Shown: positions 55,701 to 61,540 of the stretch, in pieces
Position numbering within the stretch: position 1 is the first letter of the stretch
Layout: each line of letters starts with the position of its first letter
Origin: Conchocele bisecta
Lineage: Eukaryota > Mollusca > Bivalvia > Lucinida > Thyasiridae
Direction of reading: 5' to 3'
NCBI GenBank assembly: GCA_029237695.1
Contig: CM055267.1
Span: 9,637,043-9,701,042, forward strand
Length of the DNA: 64,000 nucleotides
The notes under the pieces: model-generated
The model's input: only the letters and a program-made list of their open reading frames with translations
Told to the model about the DNA's origin: nothing
The model's database searches: none
Made by a program: the position numbers and the translations under genes

Positions 55701-56951
55701 GAAACTTGGTAGGAATGATTGATGTACAATGCTCTTTCAAAGTTGTTAAAATGGTGACCCCGGGGTCAAAATTGGGTGTGGCCCGTGGGGTCAAATTGGG
55801 GTTAAATTTTATTTTTAACCGAATATGGTCATGTCTATATCAAATCGAAGGTATCAAAGAGGCGATCGCTCTGGTACATTTTATTTCGAGATTGCATGGT
55901 CATGTCATCCAAGATGGCTGCCGAAAGGTCAAAAGCTCGTTCTTTTATTAGAGATTTCAAAATTCTTCTTCACACGAACCGCTTAGCCCATGGTGGCCAA
56001 ACTTCACAGTTATGGTTCATGTGTGAAGCCTGTTCATATTTGTTAAAACGGAGGTCGTCGCTAATCCAAGATGGCCGCCATCTAAAAATAACACAAATTC
56101 TTAAAAAATCTTCTTCTCATGAACTGCCTGCCGGATTTCGACGAAACTTGGTAGGAATGATCAACGTAGAATGCTCTTTCAAAGATGTTAAAATGGTGAC
56201 CCCGGTGTCAAAAAATGGGCATGGCCCGTGAGGTCAAATTTTATTTTTGACCAAATTTGCTCATGTCATATATCAAATTGAAGTTATCGATGAGGCGATT
56301 GCTCTGGTGAAATATTTGTCAGAATCGAATGATTATGTCATCCATAATGGCCTCCAAAAGGTCCATTTATTCAAGATTTTGAACGTCTTTTTCTCAGGAA
56401 CTACATGGCCGATGCTGGCCAAACTTTATAGTAAGTTAAGATCCTTGGGTGAAGCATTTGCAGATTTGGTAAATGAGAGTCATCGCTTAATCAAGATGAC
56501 CGCCATCTAAAAATAGCACAATATTTTTAAAACACATATGAACTCAATGTCACATTCTCCTCTGCTGTTCATGGAGTCAGGTGAGCAAATTAGGGCCATC
56601 ATGGCCCTCTTGTTTGTTTATTCAAAAGTTATGAACAGCTTCTCTGATTTTGATAATATTTTGCTTTACACACTTGGTAGACCTCGGACGCACATAGGAG
56701 TCGATTGCATTCATAAATTGTATGCGTGTACCCTGTGAAGTTGTATCCAACTAAATAAATGTTGTAGGTTCTTCAAGAACTTGCAGGAAGCAGTAGCGAA
56801 AGAGGAACCCTGTAACAAGGCAGCTAGAATCTTAAGAAGAAAGAAGGAAATTGCTTGTGGTTCCAAAAGTGATAATCAAATTGTTCGCTCTTGCGAAGAA
56901 ACTGCGATACAAGAAGTGGAAGATCTGTGCCTGGAGAAACTGGGCTTATGA
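16711..56951 (+). CDS. TYW3: tRNA wybutosine-synthesizing protein 3, seven exons
   Basis: TYW3 is the SAM-dependent methyltransferase that N-methylates the yW-86 intermediate at G37 of tRNA-Phe during wybutosine synthesis. Seven exons, 16711-16875, 18337-18414, 20951-21049, 41002-41073, 43674-43742, 53020-53084 and 56768-56951, join in frame to 243 residues, close to the 259 of the human protein. Family landmarks: LSRKGSVD (17-24), FTTSSCSGR (41-49), GCQWLYTTH (65-73), FEPFILHVQC (96-105) and GFRNSGI (122-128); a helical segment with KKMQDNHQRIER ends the core (172-183). All introns are GT-AG. Intron lengths are 1461, 2536, 19952, 2600, 9277 and 3683 bp, mostly transposable elements. No exon carries a stop or frameshift, so the gene looks functional. 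Confidence 0.95.
16933..17119. mobile_element. MITE, GTGACTGGAGAA family, diverged
   Basis: Starts GTGACTGGAGAAATGGG and ends with the imperfect inverse TTCTTGTCACAGTCAC. It shares ACCAGCGTAG and the CTACACTGATC block with fuller copies at 28381-28590 and 60867-61070. It lies in TYW3 intron 1. Confidence 0.65.
17197..17745. mobile_element. Fold-back element with tandem-repeat arms
   Basis: The left arm (17197-17335) holds four ~34-bp units of CCCCCTTCAT...TTTTTACAAGGTGGACATAA type. The right arm (17545-17740) holds about six of the same unit in reverse (AAGGGGGTTATGTCCACCTT). A ~200-bp AT-rich spacer separates them. Terminal arms made of inverted arrays resemble FB/Galileo-type fold-back elements of flies. 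No coding sequence. Confidence 0.8.
18337..18414 (+). CDS. TYW3: TYW3 exon 2
   Basis: Residues 56-81 after acceptor TTACTGCAG, ending at GTAAGT, phase 0 on both sides. Contains the conserved CQWLYTTH strand. Confidence 0.95.
18575..18755 (+). mobile_element. Truncated MITE, GTGACTGGAGAA family
   Basis: The left end (TTACTGGAGAAATAGGGCTTATGG) and interior (CTGCACTGTTCGCCATTCCA class, TTCTAACAAGCAATAT) match the copy at 28381. The right end is lost where the next repeat begins (GGGGGGGTATACTGGAG). Confidence 0.7.
18756..20345 (+). repeat. ~169-bp tandem satellite with GTCC head
   Basis: A GTCCGTCCGTCC microsatellite (18777-18812) leads directly into about nine copies of a ~169-bp unit beginning AACTTAACATCAGAGAAATA and containing TTCACACATGCATTCCTGTA and CCCGCTGATCCCA. 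The last copies are shorter and more diverged. Open frames in it are by-products. A microsatellite plus tandem core is usual for non-autonomous Helitron-like repeats of molluscs. It sits in TYW3 intron 2. Confidence 0.85.
20346..20950 (+). other. Intron 2 remainder with MITE pieces
   Basis: 20631-20705 is half of a GGGGCC-type MITE. About 20755-20935 resembles about 18050-18280 (shared GAAAATTACTT, TGCAGATCCTGATGA-like and dyad blocks), apparently another short MITE family placed just before exons 2 and 3. Confidence 0.45.
20951..21049 (+). CDS. TYW3: TYW3 exon 3
   Basis: Residues 82-114 after CCATTGTAG, ending CTTG|GTAAGT, phase 0. It carries the most conserved strand of the family, FKFEPFILHVQC. 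Confidence 0.95.
21118..21482. mobile_element. Palindrome-array element next to exon 3
   Basis: Ends pair as inverted repeats (ATATGGGGCCCGTTTTAGACTTT near 21119; AAAGTCCAAAAAGCCGCCCCATAT near 21452). The interior, about 21160-21440, is an array of ~18-bp units built from the palindromes GGTGATATCACC and ATTCGAAT, with about 14 GATATCA-type cores. No frame is present. TGTATA borders both sides, perhaps a target duplication. Confidence 0.75.
22149..22215. repeat. 32-bp inverted repeat hairpin
   Basis: ATTTATGCTAAAAACTTCAT... and its inverse flank a 3-base loop (GAT) with three or four mismatches. Possibly a miniature fold-back element. Confidence 0.75.
22233..24336 (+). mobile_element. Helentron-like repeat H1, left part
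   Basis: Begins with the hairpin AGCTCACCTGAGC/GCTCATTTGAGCT. Two duplicated blocks of GTCC tracts plus GGGCACACATTAGGGTACTT-type sequence follow (22300-23210), then about two and a half core modules that include CCAAGATGGCCGCC, ATTTCGACGAAACTTGGTAG and GACCGAATATG. A 15.8-kb insertion with a TA duplication interrupts it; the 3' part is at 40184-40764. Confidence 0.75.
24337..24780 (+). repeat. Left subterminal repeat array
   Basis: More than ten AACAAGATACT / AACAATATACT units. A longer phrase containing GGTATAGCATTTAGTATAGC and ATCACATGCA occurs twice (24405 and 24572). Confidence 0.8.
24781..25690. repeat. Dispersed repeat fragments
   Basis: Two related pieces (24830-24960 and 25155-25290) share GACTATCCC, GGGAAATTCCCAAAATCAGAA and ATATTCAG.CCTGAAAT. 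A cluster of GCAAGCTTGC palindromes (24985-25105) lies between them. The same family appears inverted near 61690. Confidence 0.6.
25690..27190 (-). repeat. Degenerate modular repeat with GTCC tract
   Basis: Modules such as GAAGTTTCAAGTCAAT, GACCTTGGGCATGGG and GGGCTATAGAATGAA recur four or more times. The GGACGGACGGACGGACAC tract (25922) reads as GTCC on the minus strand. AAGCGGGCGTGAC marks both the tract side (25979) and the far end (27172). It is another microsatellite-plus-core family. Confidence 0.6.
27191..28380. other. AT-rich unannotated stretch
   Basis: No gene is recognised. A GTT microsatellite lies at 27708-27724. Confidence 0.45.
28381..28590. mobile_element. MITE, GTGACTGGAGAA family, full copy
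   Basis: 210 bp with terminal inverted repeats GTGACTGGAGAA and TTCTCCAGTCAC. It ends exactly where the Polinton-like terminal repeat begins, so any original left flank of that element is hidden or lost. Confidence 0.85.
28591..29358 (+). repeat. Polinton-like left terminal inverted repeat
   Basis: Matches 37722-38488 in reverse over its whole length with only scattered differences. It includes two copies of a TTTCGG.TACC..ATTTCAGCTACC module (29164, 29216). Apparent frames in it have no gene support. Confidence 0.88.
29553..30227 (-). CDS. Polinton-like ORF: HTH-like domain plus hydrophobic segment
   Basis: I take ATG at 30227 (MPPKQN...), giving 224 residues; the longer frame upstream reads through a tandem repeat. 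Residues ~6-45 form a compact helical domain (DIEDIRNLRGIESA, FGIGTTRLRRIWDAV) that resembles the ORF at 31035. A charged coiled coil (LFDMERRLENRLDALERRLL) lies near residues 105-130 and a hydrophobic Trp-rich stretch (WWLGFSVAAYAVCRPLFPFV) near 150-175 that could span a membrane. The function is unknown; an anchored structural or assembly protein is a guess. Confidence 0.55.
   Translation of the reverse strand: MPPKQNLSEQDIEDIRNLRGIESADNTKKKFGIGTTRLRRIWDAVDAERSTKPEETKFGTNLEEQETPTPVVHRVTTPGRPTEFPTALLEDARNTSSFEESTRLFDMERRLENRLDALERRLLDAISVDADSECPKKDEREVHDIWRTVENAKWWLGFSVAAYAVCRPLFPFVALEACRLRKNKPDPDAQFVHSAKQSGTPNGKNETSDSVHQHSGSRDPFYMQ
30300..30510. repeat. 21-bp minisatellite
   Basis: About nine copies of ACCACAACTAGGCATACTAGT and variants, just upstream of the start of the ORF at 29553-30227. 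Its translation as a Val/Leu-rich peptide is an artefact. Confidence 0.85.
30736..30999 (-). CDS. Small Polinton-like ORF, unknown
   Basis: Up to 87 residues, acidic and lysine-rich, predicted all-helical (FTKEEDVKTKFDEACYED..., ERLKKLHEG). The Met at residue 5 is an alternative start. It is divergently arranged with the ORF at 31035 across an AT-rich gap with a TATATATATATATAAAA run, which may be a shared promoter. Confidence 0.4.
   Translation of the reverse strand: MEINMFTKEEDVKTKFDEACYEDILGLQDGIIERLKKLHEGARSHYKTKTCKDSMMSPLVESINKTVKKNLHGKDGELIHISGSTRG
31000..31034. promoter_or_regulatory. TATA-rich divergent intergenic segment
   Basis: A (TA)n run ending in TATATAAAACC lies directly before ATG 31035 and behind the start of the minus-strand ORF ending at 30999. 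The role is inferred from position only. Confidence 0.35.
31035..31268 (+). CDS. Small Polinton-like ORF with HTH-like domain
   Basis: 77 residues from the second Met (the first, at 31002, reads an AT microsatellite). Residues 5-45 (ITQEALIDILQSRGIVPAYE, HHIGPKRLTDLWEYD) follow the pattern of the domain in the opposite-strand ORF at 29553-30227: I-x-D-I, RGI, A, K-K, IG-x-x-RL, W. The tail is Pro/Lys-rich. A small DNA-binding protein is plausible. It converges on the end of the polymerase gene. Confidence 0.5.
   Translation: MPKSVITQEALIDILQSRGIVPAYEVRKKHHIGPKRLTDLWEYDKFIMGLSRDNWPKPRDKTPVGKPKIPSKIEQAA
31287..37153 (-). pseudogene. Protein-primed-type DNA polymerase B, interrupted
   Basis: This replicative polymerase of a virus-like element reads on the minus strand in pieces: 36293-37153, 35974-36285, 35125-35964, 34807-35052, 34464-34751, 33796-34374, then, after the H2 insertion, 31640-31287. 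N-terminal part: an OTU-like CLFRCLALH motif and a Cys/His finger near 36140-36240. Exonuclease motifs: YDFEAY (~35700), GFNSSNYD (~35385), YNNLD (~34975). Polymerase motifs: FDANALY (~34625), LLGNSCCGK (~34105) and DTDS (33805-33816). The C-terminal domain lies in 31287-31640. At least six frameshifts or stops, besides the insertion, make it non-functional. Confidence 0.85.
31644..33717 (+). mobile_element. Helentron-like repeat H2 inside the polymerase gene
   Basis: A complete copy: 5' hairpin AGCTCACCTGAGC-GAA-GCTCATGTGAGCT, GTC microsatellite (31690-31743), three near-identical ~430-bp core modules (starting about 31860, 32300 and 32740) plus a partial fourth, and a 3' hairpin AGGGCCATCATGGCCCT followed by CTTGTTT. 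The insertion lies between Ts and has neither inverted terminal repeats nor a target duplication, the Helentron/Helitron2 pattern. Frames within it are not genes. Confidence 0.75.
37183..37492 (-). pseudogene. Small basic Polinton-like ORF with frameshift
   Basis: From an ATG at 37492 the minus strand encodes an Arg/Lys-rich start (MTDIRKKKLRER); after one or two frame changes a second open piece runs to a TGA at 37183 (key parts ELRSELIRMGTHFSNRLREK and FMKRMARAMSRGVFKGV). About 100 very basic residues would be encoded, directly upstream of the polymerase gene on the same strand. A DNA-condensing core-like protein is possible but not shown. Confidence 0.35.
37722..38488 (-). repeat. Polinton-like right terminal inverted repeat
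   Basis: Reverse complement of 28591-29358, ending at the CATAATTATG mark. Confidence 0.88.
38489..38694 (+). repeat. Partial direct duplicate of the terminal repeat
   Basis: Repeats about 37900-38099 in direct orientation, starting within GGGTAGCTGAAATAGGG and ending at CCCTATATACTACT. It is slightly closer to the left terminal repeat (GGGGCTACCC) than to its neighbour. It is consistent with recombination between terminal repeats or the remnant of a tandem second copy. Confidence 0.8.
38695..39640. other. Unannotated stretch
   Basis: No gene or clear repeat is seen. It lies between the Polinton-like relic and the right end of the TA-flanked element. Confidence 0.4.
39640..39950 (+). repeat. 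~60-bp degenerate tandem repeat
   Basis: Five or six copies of a unit containing CAGACCTCAGT, AGTGTAATGATATATTAATA and CAATACTGTATC. Confidence 0.75.
39951..40183 (-). repeat. Right subterminal repeat array
   Basis: AGTATCTTGTT and AGTATATTGTT units, the inverse of the left array, ending in the 13-bp terminal repeat TTTTTGTCTGGGA. Confidence 0.8.
40184..40764 (+). mobile_element. Helentron-like repeat H1, right part
   Basis: Continues the copy broken at 24336: one diverged core module, then CATGGAGTCAGGTGAGCGAAT and the 3' hairpin AGGGCCATCATGGCCCT. Confidence 0.75.
41002..41073 (+). CDS. TYW3: TYW3 exon 4
   Basis: Residues 115-138 after TTTGTTTTTCAG, ending ACA|GTGAGT. Contains the conserved GFRNSGI.V segment. 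Confidence 0.95.
41667..41967. mobile_element. MITE with 60-bp terminal inverted repeats
   Basis: CTGTAGCC(G/T)ATTTCAC...TTGCAAAG at the left pairs with the inverted right end (TTGCAATTTTGGTGAAATAGGCTACAG). Each arm continues inward to CTTTGAGGGAG. The interior is AT-rich with its own dyad around CATTATGGCTGTGATAATG. Confidence 0.8.
41968..43673. other. TYW3 intron 4 remainder
   Basis: A 47-bp direct duplication (ATTAATCATTTACTATA..GATGATCTGACC) lies at about 42513-42590. A GTCC-headed repeat fragment lies near 43280-43560 (GTATACCCCGGGCATAC, TTCGTCCGTCCGCAAG). No other gene is seen. Confidence 0.45.
43674..43742 (+). CDS. TYW3: TYW3 exon 5
   Basis: Residues 139-161 after GACTTGCAG, ending GAG|GTATGT. 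It aligns with the RST...LEVPLS segment of the family. Confidence 0.93.
44159..44190 (+). mobile_element. Helentron-like repeat H3, 5' hairpin
   Basis: The hairpin AGCTCACCTGAGC..GCTCATGTGAGCT followed by ATT. The family continues GTTACCGCAATG, but here the minus-strand LINE begins; the expected continuation is found at 51196. Confidence 0.75.
44432..47310 (-). pseudogene. LINE ORF2: endonuclease (deleted core) and RT
   Basis: The endonuclease starts at ~47310 (SLNVKNINANYVY, TDILCLQ) and jumps at ~47225 into its last third (GLRHFQ, SEIDYFLV, NTSDHTAIRL), so about 100 residues with the central catalytic motifs are missing. Frames 46115-47230, 45928-46260 and 44432-45916 carry the RT: LLTPIH, TTLDTQKAF (motif A), QGVRQGG followed by a scrambled segment, CADDLCLI (motif C). 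A C-x2-C-x4-H-x4-H-type end (CKLCKTEPEHREHLISKC) closes the protein. Frameshifts at ~46200 and ~45920 and the deletion make it inactive. Confidence 0.85.
47304..49600 (-). pseudogene. LINE ORF1: PHD finger and Gln-rich coiled coil
   Basis: The first part (48479-49600) has a conserved N-terminal domain of unknown function and a PHD-type zinc finger (CPHCESTVERGIQC, CNNCIQWYHYTC, YLCLSC; about 48840-48985). A degraded linker (48033-48478) with at least one frameshift follows. The second part (47304-48032) is a coiled coil with long polyglutamine (CAA/CAG runs at 47664-47755). ORF1 proteins with PHD fingers are known in CR1-group LINEs. ORF1 and ORF2 overlap slightly in different frames. Confidence 0.75.
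49601..51195 (-). repeat. LINE 5' UTR with ~185-bp monomers
   Basis: Three imperfect repeats, starting near 49692, 49875 and 50063, share GTAGCCA..TTAATGT, TATCA(C/G)..TTATTT and GTCCA.(A)TACAT..AGTT(C/G)CATAAT. A direct repeat GAAAGAGGGCAATAAAACATAAGAAT-like occurs twice near 50415. The segment shows no ORF. Confidence 0.6.
51196..52250 (+). mobile_element. Helentron-like repeat H3, main part
   Basis: Starts GTTACCGCAATGTGTCCG without hairpin (see 44159), then about two core modules. The end has an internal deletion: AATCCAAGATGG runs directly into TCCTCTTGTTTT, so the 3' hairpin is lost. Confidence 0.75.
52325..52537. mobile_element. hAT-like MITE, CAGGGGCGGATC ends
   Basis: Terminal repeats CAGGGGCGGATCTGGAG and GCTGGATCCGCCCCTG with C12-14 and C10 tracts inside. 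CAGGGGCGGATC termini are common in animal hAT MITEs. I see no clean 8-bp duplication. Confidence 0.75.
52538..53019. other. TYW3 intron 5 end
   Basis: AT-rich, nothing recognisable before the exon 6 acceptor. Confidence 0.5.
53020..53084 (+). CDS. TYW3: TYW3 exon 6
   Basis: 65 nt (residues 162-182 plus two bases) after TTACTATTTCAG, donor AG|GTATTT. Encodes the EYI..LADKKMQ...QRIE helix; the split Arg codon is completed by exon 7. Confidence 0.94.
53085..54756. other. TYW3 intron 6, first part
   Basis: No gene. A loosely repeated phrase (AATGTTCTA, ATTTCTAGA) occurs at 53850-53950. Confidence 0.45.
54757..54973 (+). repeat. Dispersed repeat carrying H4
   Basis: Begins with a short hairpin (CCCCTCGCCTAAAGGCAAGAGGGG) and ends TTCACCTTGTTTGTAAGGCAAA. 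The end is repeated near 59565-59595. TTTTGATAATATTT occurs on both sides of H4 (54858, 56648). Confidence 0.55.
54974..56615 (+). mobile_element. Helentron-like repeat H4
   Basis: Complete copy with 5' hairpin, GTCCGTCGTC microsatellite (55019-55062), core modules from about 55160, 55600 and 56040 and the 3' AGGGCCATCATGGCCCT hairpin, in TYW3 intron 6 just before the last exon. Confidence 0.8.
56768..56951 (+). CDS. TYW3: TYW3 exon 7 and stop
   Basis: After TTGTAG the frame runs 60 residues to TGA 56949-56951. It begins FFKNLQEAV, in line with the family's post-helix region, then becomes a Lys/Glu-rich tail, which is variable in TYW3 proteins. Confidence 0.9.
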
Positions 56952-57106
56952 CGAAAAGGCCTGCCTTACTCCTGATCTGTGGCCTCGTCAAATATCAGGA
57001 GCTAGACCATTGGCCACAAACGTCATACTAAGTCTGAAGTCGCTAATCAGAGATCAGGAACAAACTGGCTACAAACGTCATAAGCCCTATGCCGTTGTTT
57101 ACAGAT

Positions 57107-57369
57107 CTGGGGGCCGTTTCACTAAACTTCGTATGACTAAAATGTTAGTAAGTGCAACATTATGATAGTCTGTGAATTTCACATTAAAAACTGTTTTTCT
57201 TGTAACATTATGATAAGAACTGTATCACATAAAAACTGTCCTTGTAAACAATTATTGAATTTAACCAATGATCGATAACCTAAATCCATCAATGAAAATT
57301 CCAGACATCCTATGTTCAAGTTATTTTGAGATCGTACGAAGTTTACGAAGTTTATGAAACGACCCCCAG
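57107..57369. mobile_element. MITE, GGGGGCCGTTTCACTAAACT family
   Basis: CTGGGGGCCGTTTCACTAAA pairs with the right end TTTATGAAACGACCCCCAG. It lies about 155 bp after the TYW3 stop, perhaps within its 3' UTR. Confidence 0.8.
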
Positions 57370-57425
57370 GAGCTAGACAGGCCATAGACACCATATGATA
57401 AGCCCCATGTCCCTAGTCTTCCTAC

Positions 57426-57431
57426 AATAAA
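57426..57431 (+). terminator. Candidate TYW3 polyadenylation signal
   Basis: AATAAA 475 bp after the stop, the first canonical hexamer in that direction; another lies near 57741. If used, the MITE is part of the mature 3' UTR. Confidence 0.4.
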
Positions 57432-58072
57432 AAACAATGTTTTTTTTAATTATTTTACATGTATTAATATGCATCTCACATTAACGCGGTTAACGAACGT
57501 TACCATTTTGCAACATTGGCTTTAAGAGCAAATGTTATTCTAAAATTATATTTGGCATTTACGAACTTCTTAGTCTTGAGAAGTTTAGTGAAGCGGGCCC
57601 CAGCTCCTGTTACTAGTATGCGATTTGTGACACTCGTTTGTGGTTTATCTCGATCTGTTTTAAAGGTACATGCCCACTCAGTAGACACAACATGTTCTTT
57701 ATATCAGAGACATCATCAGATTCTGATACATTTTCTGGCAAAATAAACATTCCTACGTATTGATTGGCATTATTATACATTTTATATCGGACGTAAATGT
57801 CGGCACTGATATCAGGGGCGATAACCGTGTTTCCTAAAAATGTTAGCGGACATTACTATTTATACTCTGCATTTATTTTTGGATGTGCAATTATCATACT
57901 TTATAATCTGACGAAAATATTTTTTTTTCAGGTAACGCATTTAATTAGTACAAATAATTAGAAAATACCATGCCTCATTTGCATATGAAAATAGCCTGAT
58001 ACCACTGTGCGTTACCATCAGAAAAATACATAATACTAAATGATTATATCTGTATAGCGGGCACTCGTAATT
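57432..58072. other. Intergenic stretch
   Basis: The end of another GGGGCC-type MITE lies at about 57560-57603 (AGTTTAGTGAAGCGGGCCCC). Otherwise AT-rich. Confidence 0.4.
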
Positions 58073-59261
58073 AGCTCACCTGAGCGAAGCTTATGTGAGC
58101 TATTGTTACCGCAATGTGTCCGTCGTAGTCGTCGTCCGTTGTCGTCCGTGAACATTTTAAAACGTCTTCTCCTCGGTAACCATTGGGCCTATAGTCACAA
58201 AACTTCATGGTCATGGTCCTTAGGTAGGGGGATTACAAAATTATTAAAATGACGTCATTACGTAATCCAGGGTGGCCGCCGTCTAAAAATAGCACAAATT
58301 CTTCAAAAATCTTCTTCTCAAGAACCGCCAACCGGATTTCGACAGAACTTGGTAGGAATGATCGATGTACAATTGTTGAAATGGTGACCCCGGGGTCAAA
58401 AATGGGCGTGGGCCCGTGTGGTCAAATTGGGGTCAAATTTTATTTTTGACCGAATATGGTCATGTCATATATCAAATTGAAGGTATCAACGAGGCGATCA
58501 CTCTGGTGCATTTTTTGTCGAAATCAGATGGTTATGTCATTCAAGATGGCCGCCGAAAGGTCAAAAGGTCGTTCTTTTATTAGAGATTTCAAAATTCTTC
58601 TTTACATGAACCGCTTGGCCCATGGTGGCCGAACTTAAAAGTTATGGTCCATGGGTGAAGCCTTTACAGATTTGTTAAAATGGAGGTCATCGCTGATCCC
58701 AGATGGCCGCCGTCTAAAAATAGCATAAATTCGTAAAATATCTTCTTCTCTTGAACCGCTGGCCGGATTTCGATGAAACTTGGTAGGAATGATCGATGTA
58801 CAATGCTCTTTCAAAGTTGTGAAAATGGTGACGCCAGGGGTAAAAAATGGGCGTGGCCCGTGGGGTCAAATTGGGGTCAAATTTTATTTTTGACCGAATA
58901 TGCTCATGTCATATATTCTATCAAATTGAAGGTATGGATGAGGCGATTGCTCTGGTGCAATATTTGTCGGAATCGGATGATTATGTCATCTATGATGGCC
59001 GCCAAAAGGTCCATTTATTCGAGATTTTGAATGTCTTTTTCTCAGGAACCACATGGCCGATGCTGGCCAAACCTCATAGTAAGTTAAGATCCTTTGGTGA
59101 AGCATTTTCAGATTTAGTAAAATGAGTCATCGCTTAATCCAAGATGACCACCATCTAAAAATAGCACAATTTTTTTAAAACATGAACTCGATGTCACATT
59201 CTCCTCTGGTGTTCATGGAGTCAGGTGAGCGAATTAGGGCCATCATGGCCCTCATGTTTTT
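58073..59261 (+). mobile_element. Helentron-like repeat H5
   Basis: Complete copy with 5' hairpin, GTCGTC microsatellite, about two core modules and the 3' AGGGCCATCATGGCCCT hairpin. Flanked by TAATT and TTTTAG. Confidence 0.8.
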
Positions 59262-60866
59262 AGAACTGGTGGACTAGTGACACCATTATACACTTATTTA
59301 ATTCCTATGCAGAACATTTTGTGCCTACTGAGTGGGCATGTAGTTTTAACACTTTTAGACAGGTGAATAAAACATATAATGGTTTCTTTGCACACTGTGA
59401 TTATTGATAGCGTTGCAACGTGGGGCACAAGAAAGAAAGAAGTCAACAGCGTTTTCGTTGCCACTGGTTATTTTAACCCGGAGAAGCACAGTGGCAGGGG
59501 CAACTTCACTGGGTTATTTTTATACGTTTCATGTCCCACCGCCGAAGATCACTGAGGACTTACGTTCACCTTGTTTGTAAGGCAAACATGTTAACGTTTT
59601 TTTTGTGTGTTTGTTTTTCTGCATTTATCTTATAGCACGAATATATATACATGTGTATTCATAAATATGCATATATGTGTATTTATAGTCCGGATGTATA
59701 TATATGCATGCAGCTCCATACAATGCAACAAGTAGTGTTGTTCATGTATATGCTGCAATGTATTACTGTTTGCTCAATGCTTGACTGAGCCGTCTCTTGT
59801 AGTTCTTACATAATTAAATAACAATTGCTCATGTGCCTGTGTTGTTTTATTGTTGTATATTTAATGCGTACAGCTGATGTCATGTAACTAAGGAATTTAA
59901 CTTGACTAACTGTGAAATGGGGCTTACCAGATTTATGGTCAGAGTAGCTCCTGGTCTGTGATTGGAGAAGCGGGGCGTATGACATTGGGGGTCAGTCCAA
60001 TTGCTGATGTGATCACACTGATTGAATATTGAACAGTACAGACACAAATCAGAATACGCGGATTGGAGGCGCATGCTGATATGGGTCTACACTGGCCGCT
60101 AAGACTACAAACCAATCACAGGTGGAAGACTCGGAAATCGGATCCATAAAAGTATTGGCCCATTCGAAAATATTACCCCACCCACCATATTTCTGTTAGA
60201 CTATGCAAAGTTATCAAGGTTTTAAATAGCTTGGAAAATATGGCCTAATTTCGGGCTCGCTCAAACACCATACATATATATATTTGTCTGCCGACTTCTG
60301 TCTCTGGCAATAGATAAATGTAGGAAATCCAATAATTGTTCACTAGAAAACATTGTTAATGTGAAATTTACAGACTTGATTTTGCACTTACGAACATTTT
60401 AACGTACGTAGTTTAGTGAAACGGCCCCCGGGCATCTGCGTTTAGCCTTTCGTAAGTTACGGCTGGTTCATAAGTAGTCTTGGGACCCAAGTTACTGGCA
60501 AATTAGCTACCACAGACCAGGCAACTATTCGACAACTCATTGCACCTGCACACCTGAAAGGACTTTAATTGTATAATATATAAAAAGCACATGCTAATTA
60601 TTAGCAGATATATATAGTGGTGATTGGAATGTCGGCGGAAGATATTGCACACAGTTGTTATTTTAATATGTGGGTGCCATGTGACCAGCATGGCGTAATA
60701 CATTAACGAGTTTTATGAACATATACATGAATGACGCATACCATATAATAATACCAAAGTACACTAGTAATATAGTTTTATGACAGAAACTGTGTCGCCT
60801 GTTCACCTGCACAGAACATCACCGAAGTATGTGATCATTAGTCAGTACACAGTATCTATGTGGCTC
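59262..60866. repeat. Mixed repeat fragments
   Basis: 59540-59600 repeats the end of the element at 54757-54973. 59900-60110 contains diverged pieces of the GTGACTGGAGAA MITE family. 60330-60431 is the right half of a GGGGCC-type MITE. No gene is seen. Confidence 0.5.
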
Positions 60867-61070
60867 TGACTGGAGAAATAGGGTTTATGGGTTTTCCAAC
60901 CAGTGTAGATCCAAATCGGCCTGTACATCCGCAAATTCTGATCAGCAGCTGCACTTCCATTCCATCATATTATAACAAGCAATATGTATCATTATCAGGC
61001 TACATGGGTGTGCAATTTGATTAGTAGCTACACTGGTAGCAAAACCCATAAGCCCACTTTCTCCAGTCAC
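60867..61070. mobile_element. MITE, GTGACTGGAGAA family
   Basis: TGACTGGAGAAATAGGGTTTATGG to CTTTCTCCAGTCAC, about 205 bp, with the same interior blocks as 28381-28590 (ACCAGTGTAGATCC, AACAAGCAATATG). Confidence 0.85.
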
Positions 61071-61168
61071 ATTCAGAAATACGTGCGATAATGATTGATA
61101 AAGAATGATATAAATAGTGATATCAGTACTAGAATATTAACTCGTGTGTTATCAGTTGATAACTATAG

Positions 61169-61283
61169 TTGTAACCAAATGAAAATCATCATAAAAGTGC
61201 TGTATTATAACGATGTTATGGTGTATGGTCAGAGAACAGTAACCGCCATTGGAAACACAGATGACCGTATATTGTACCCTGAG
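61169..61283 (+). CDS. Candidate internal exon, unknown gene
   Basis: Acceptor AACTATAG, open frame (containing VLYYNDVMVYGQRTVTAIGN), donor CCTGAG|GTAATA, ending in phase 0. The candidate at 61541 opens in the matching phase. I do not recognise the protein. Confidence 0.3.
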
Positions 61284-61540
61284 GTAATACAGTGAACCCT
61301 CAGTAAGGCCCCAGGGTGTCCGGTTTAGAGAGGTTTCACTGTAAAGTATGCATTTGATCATTCTCAGATATGTGTGTGTGTGCTATGCGATCATGAACAA
61401 GCATTGCCACCTGAGCTAAATGACCAAAAAACCCATAAAAATAAGATCGCAGATGTTTTCTTGGTATCTGGTTTAGAGAGATTTCCACTGTATATGATCA
61501 GATGCCTTGACTGTATCGACTATACATTCCACCATGCCAG

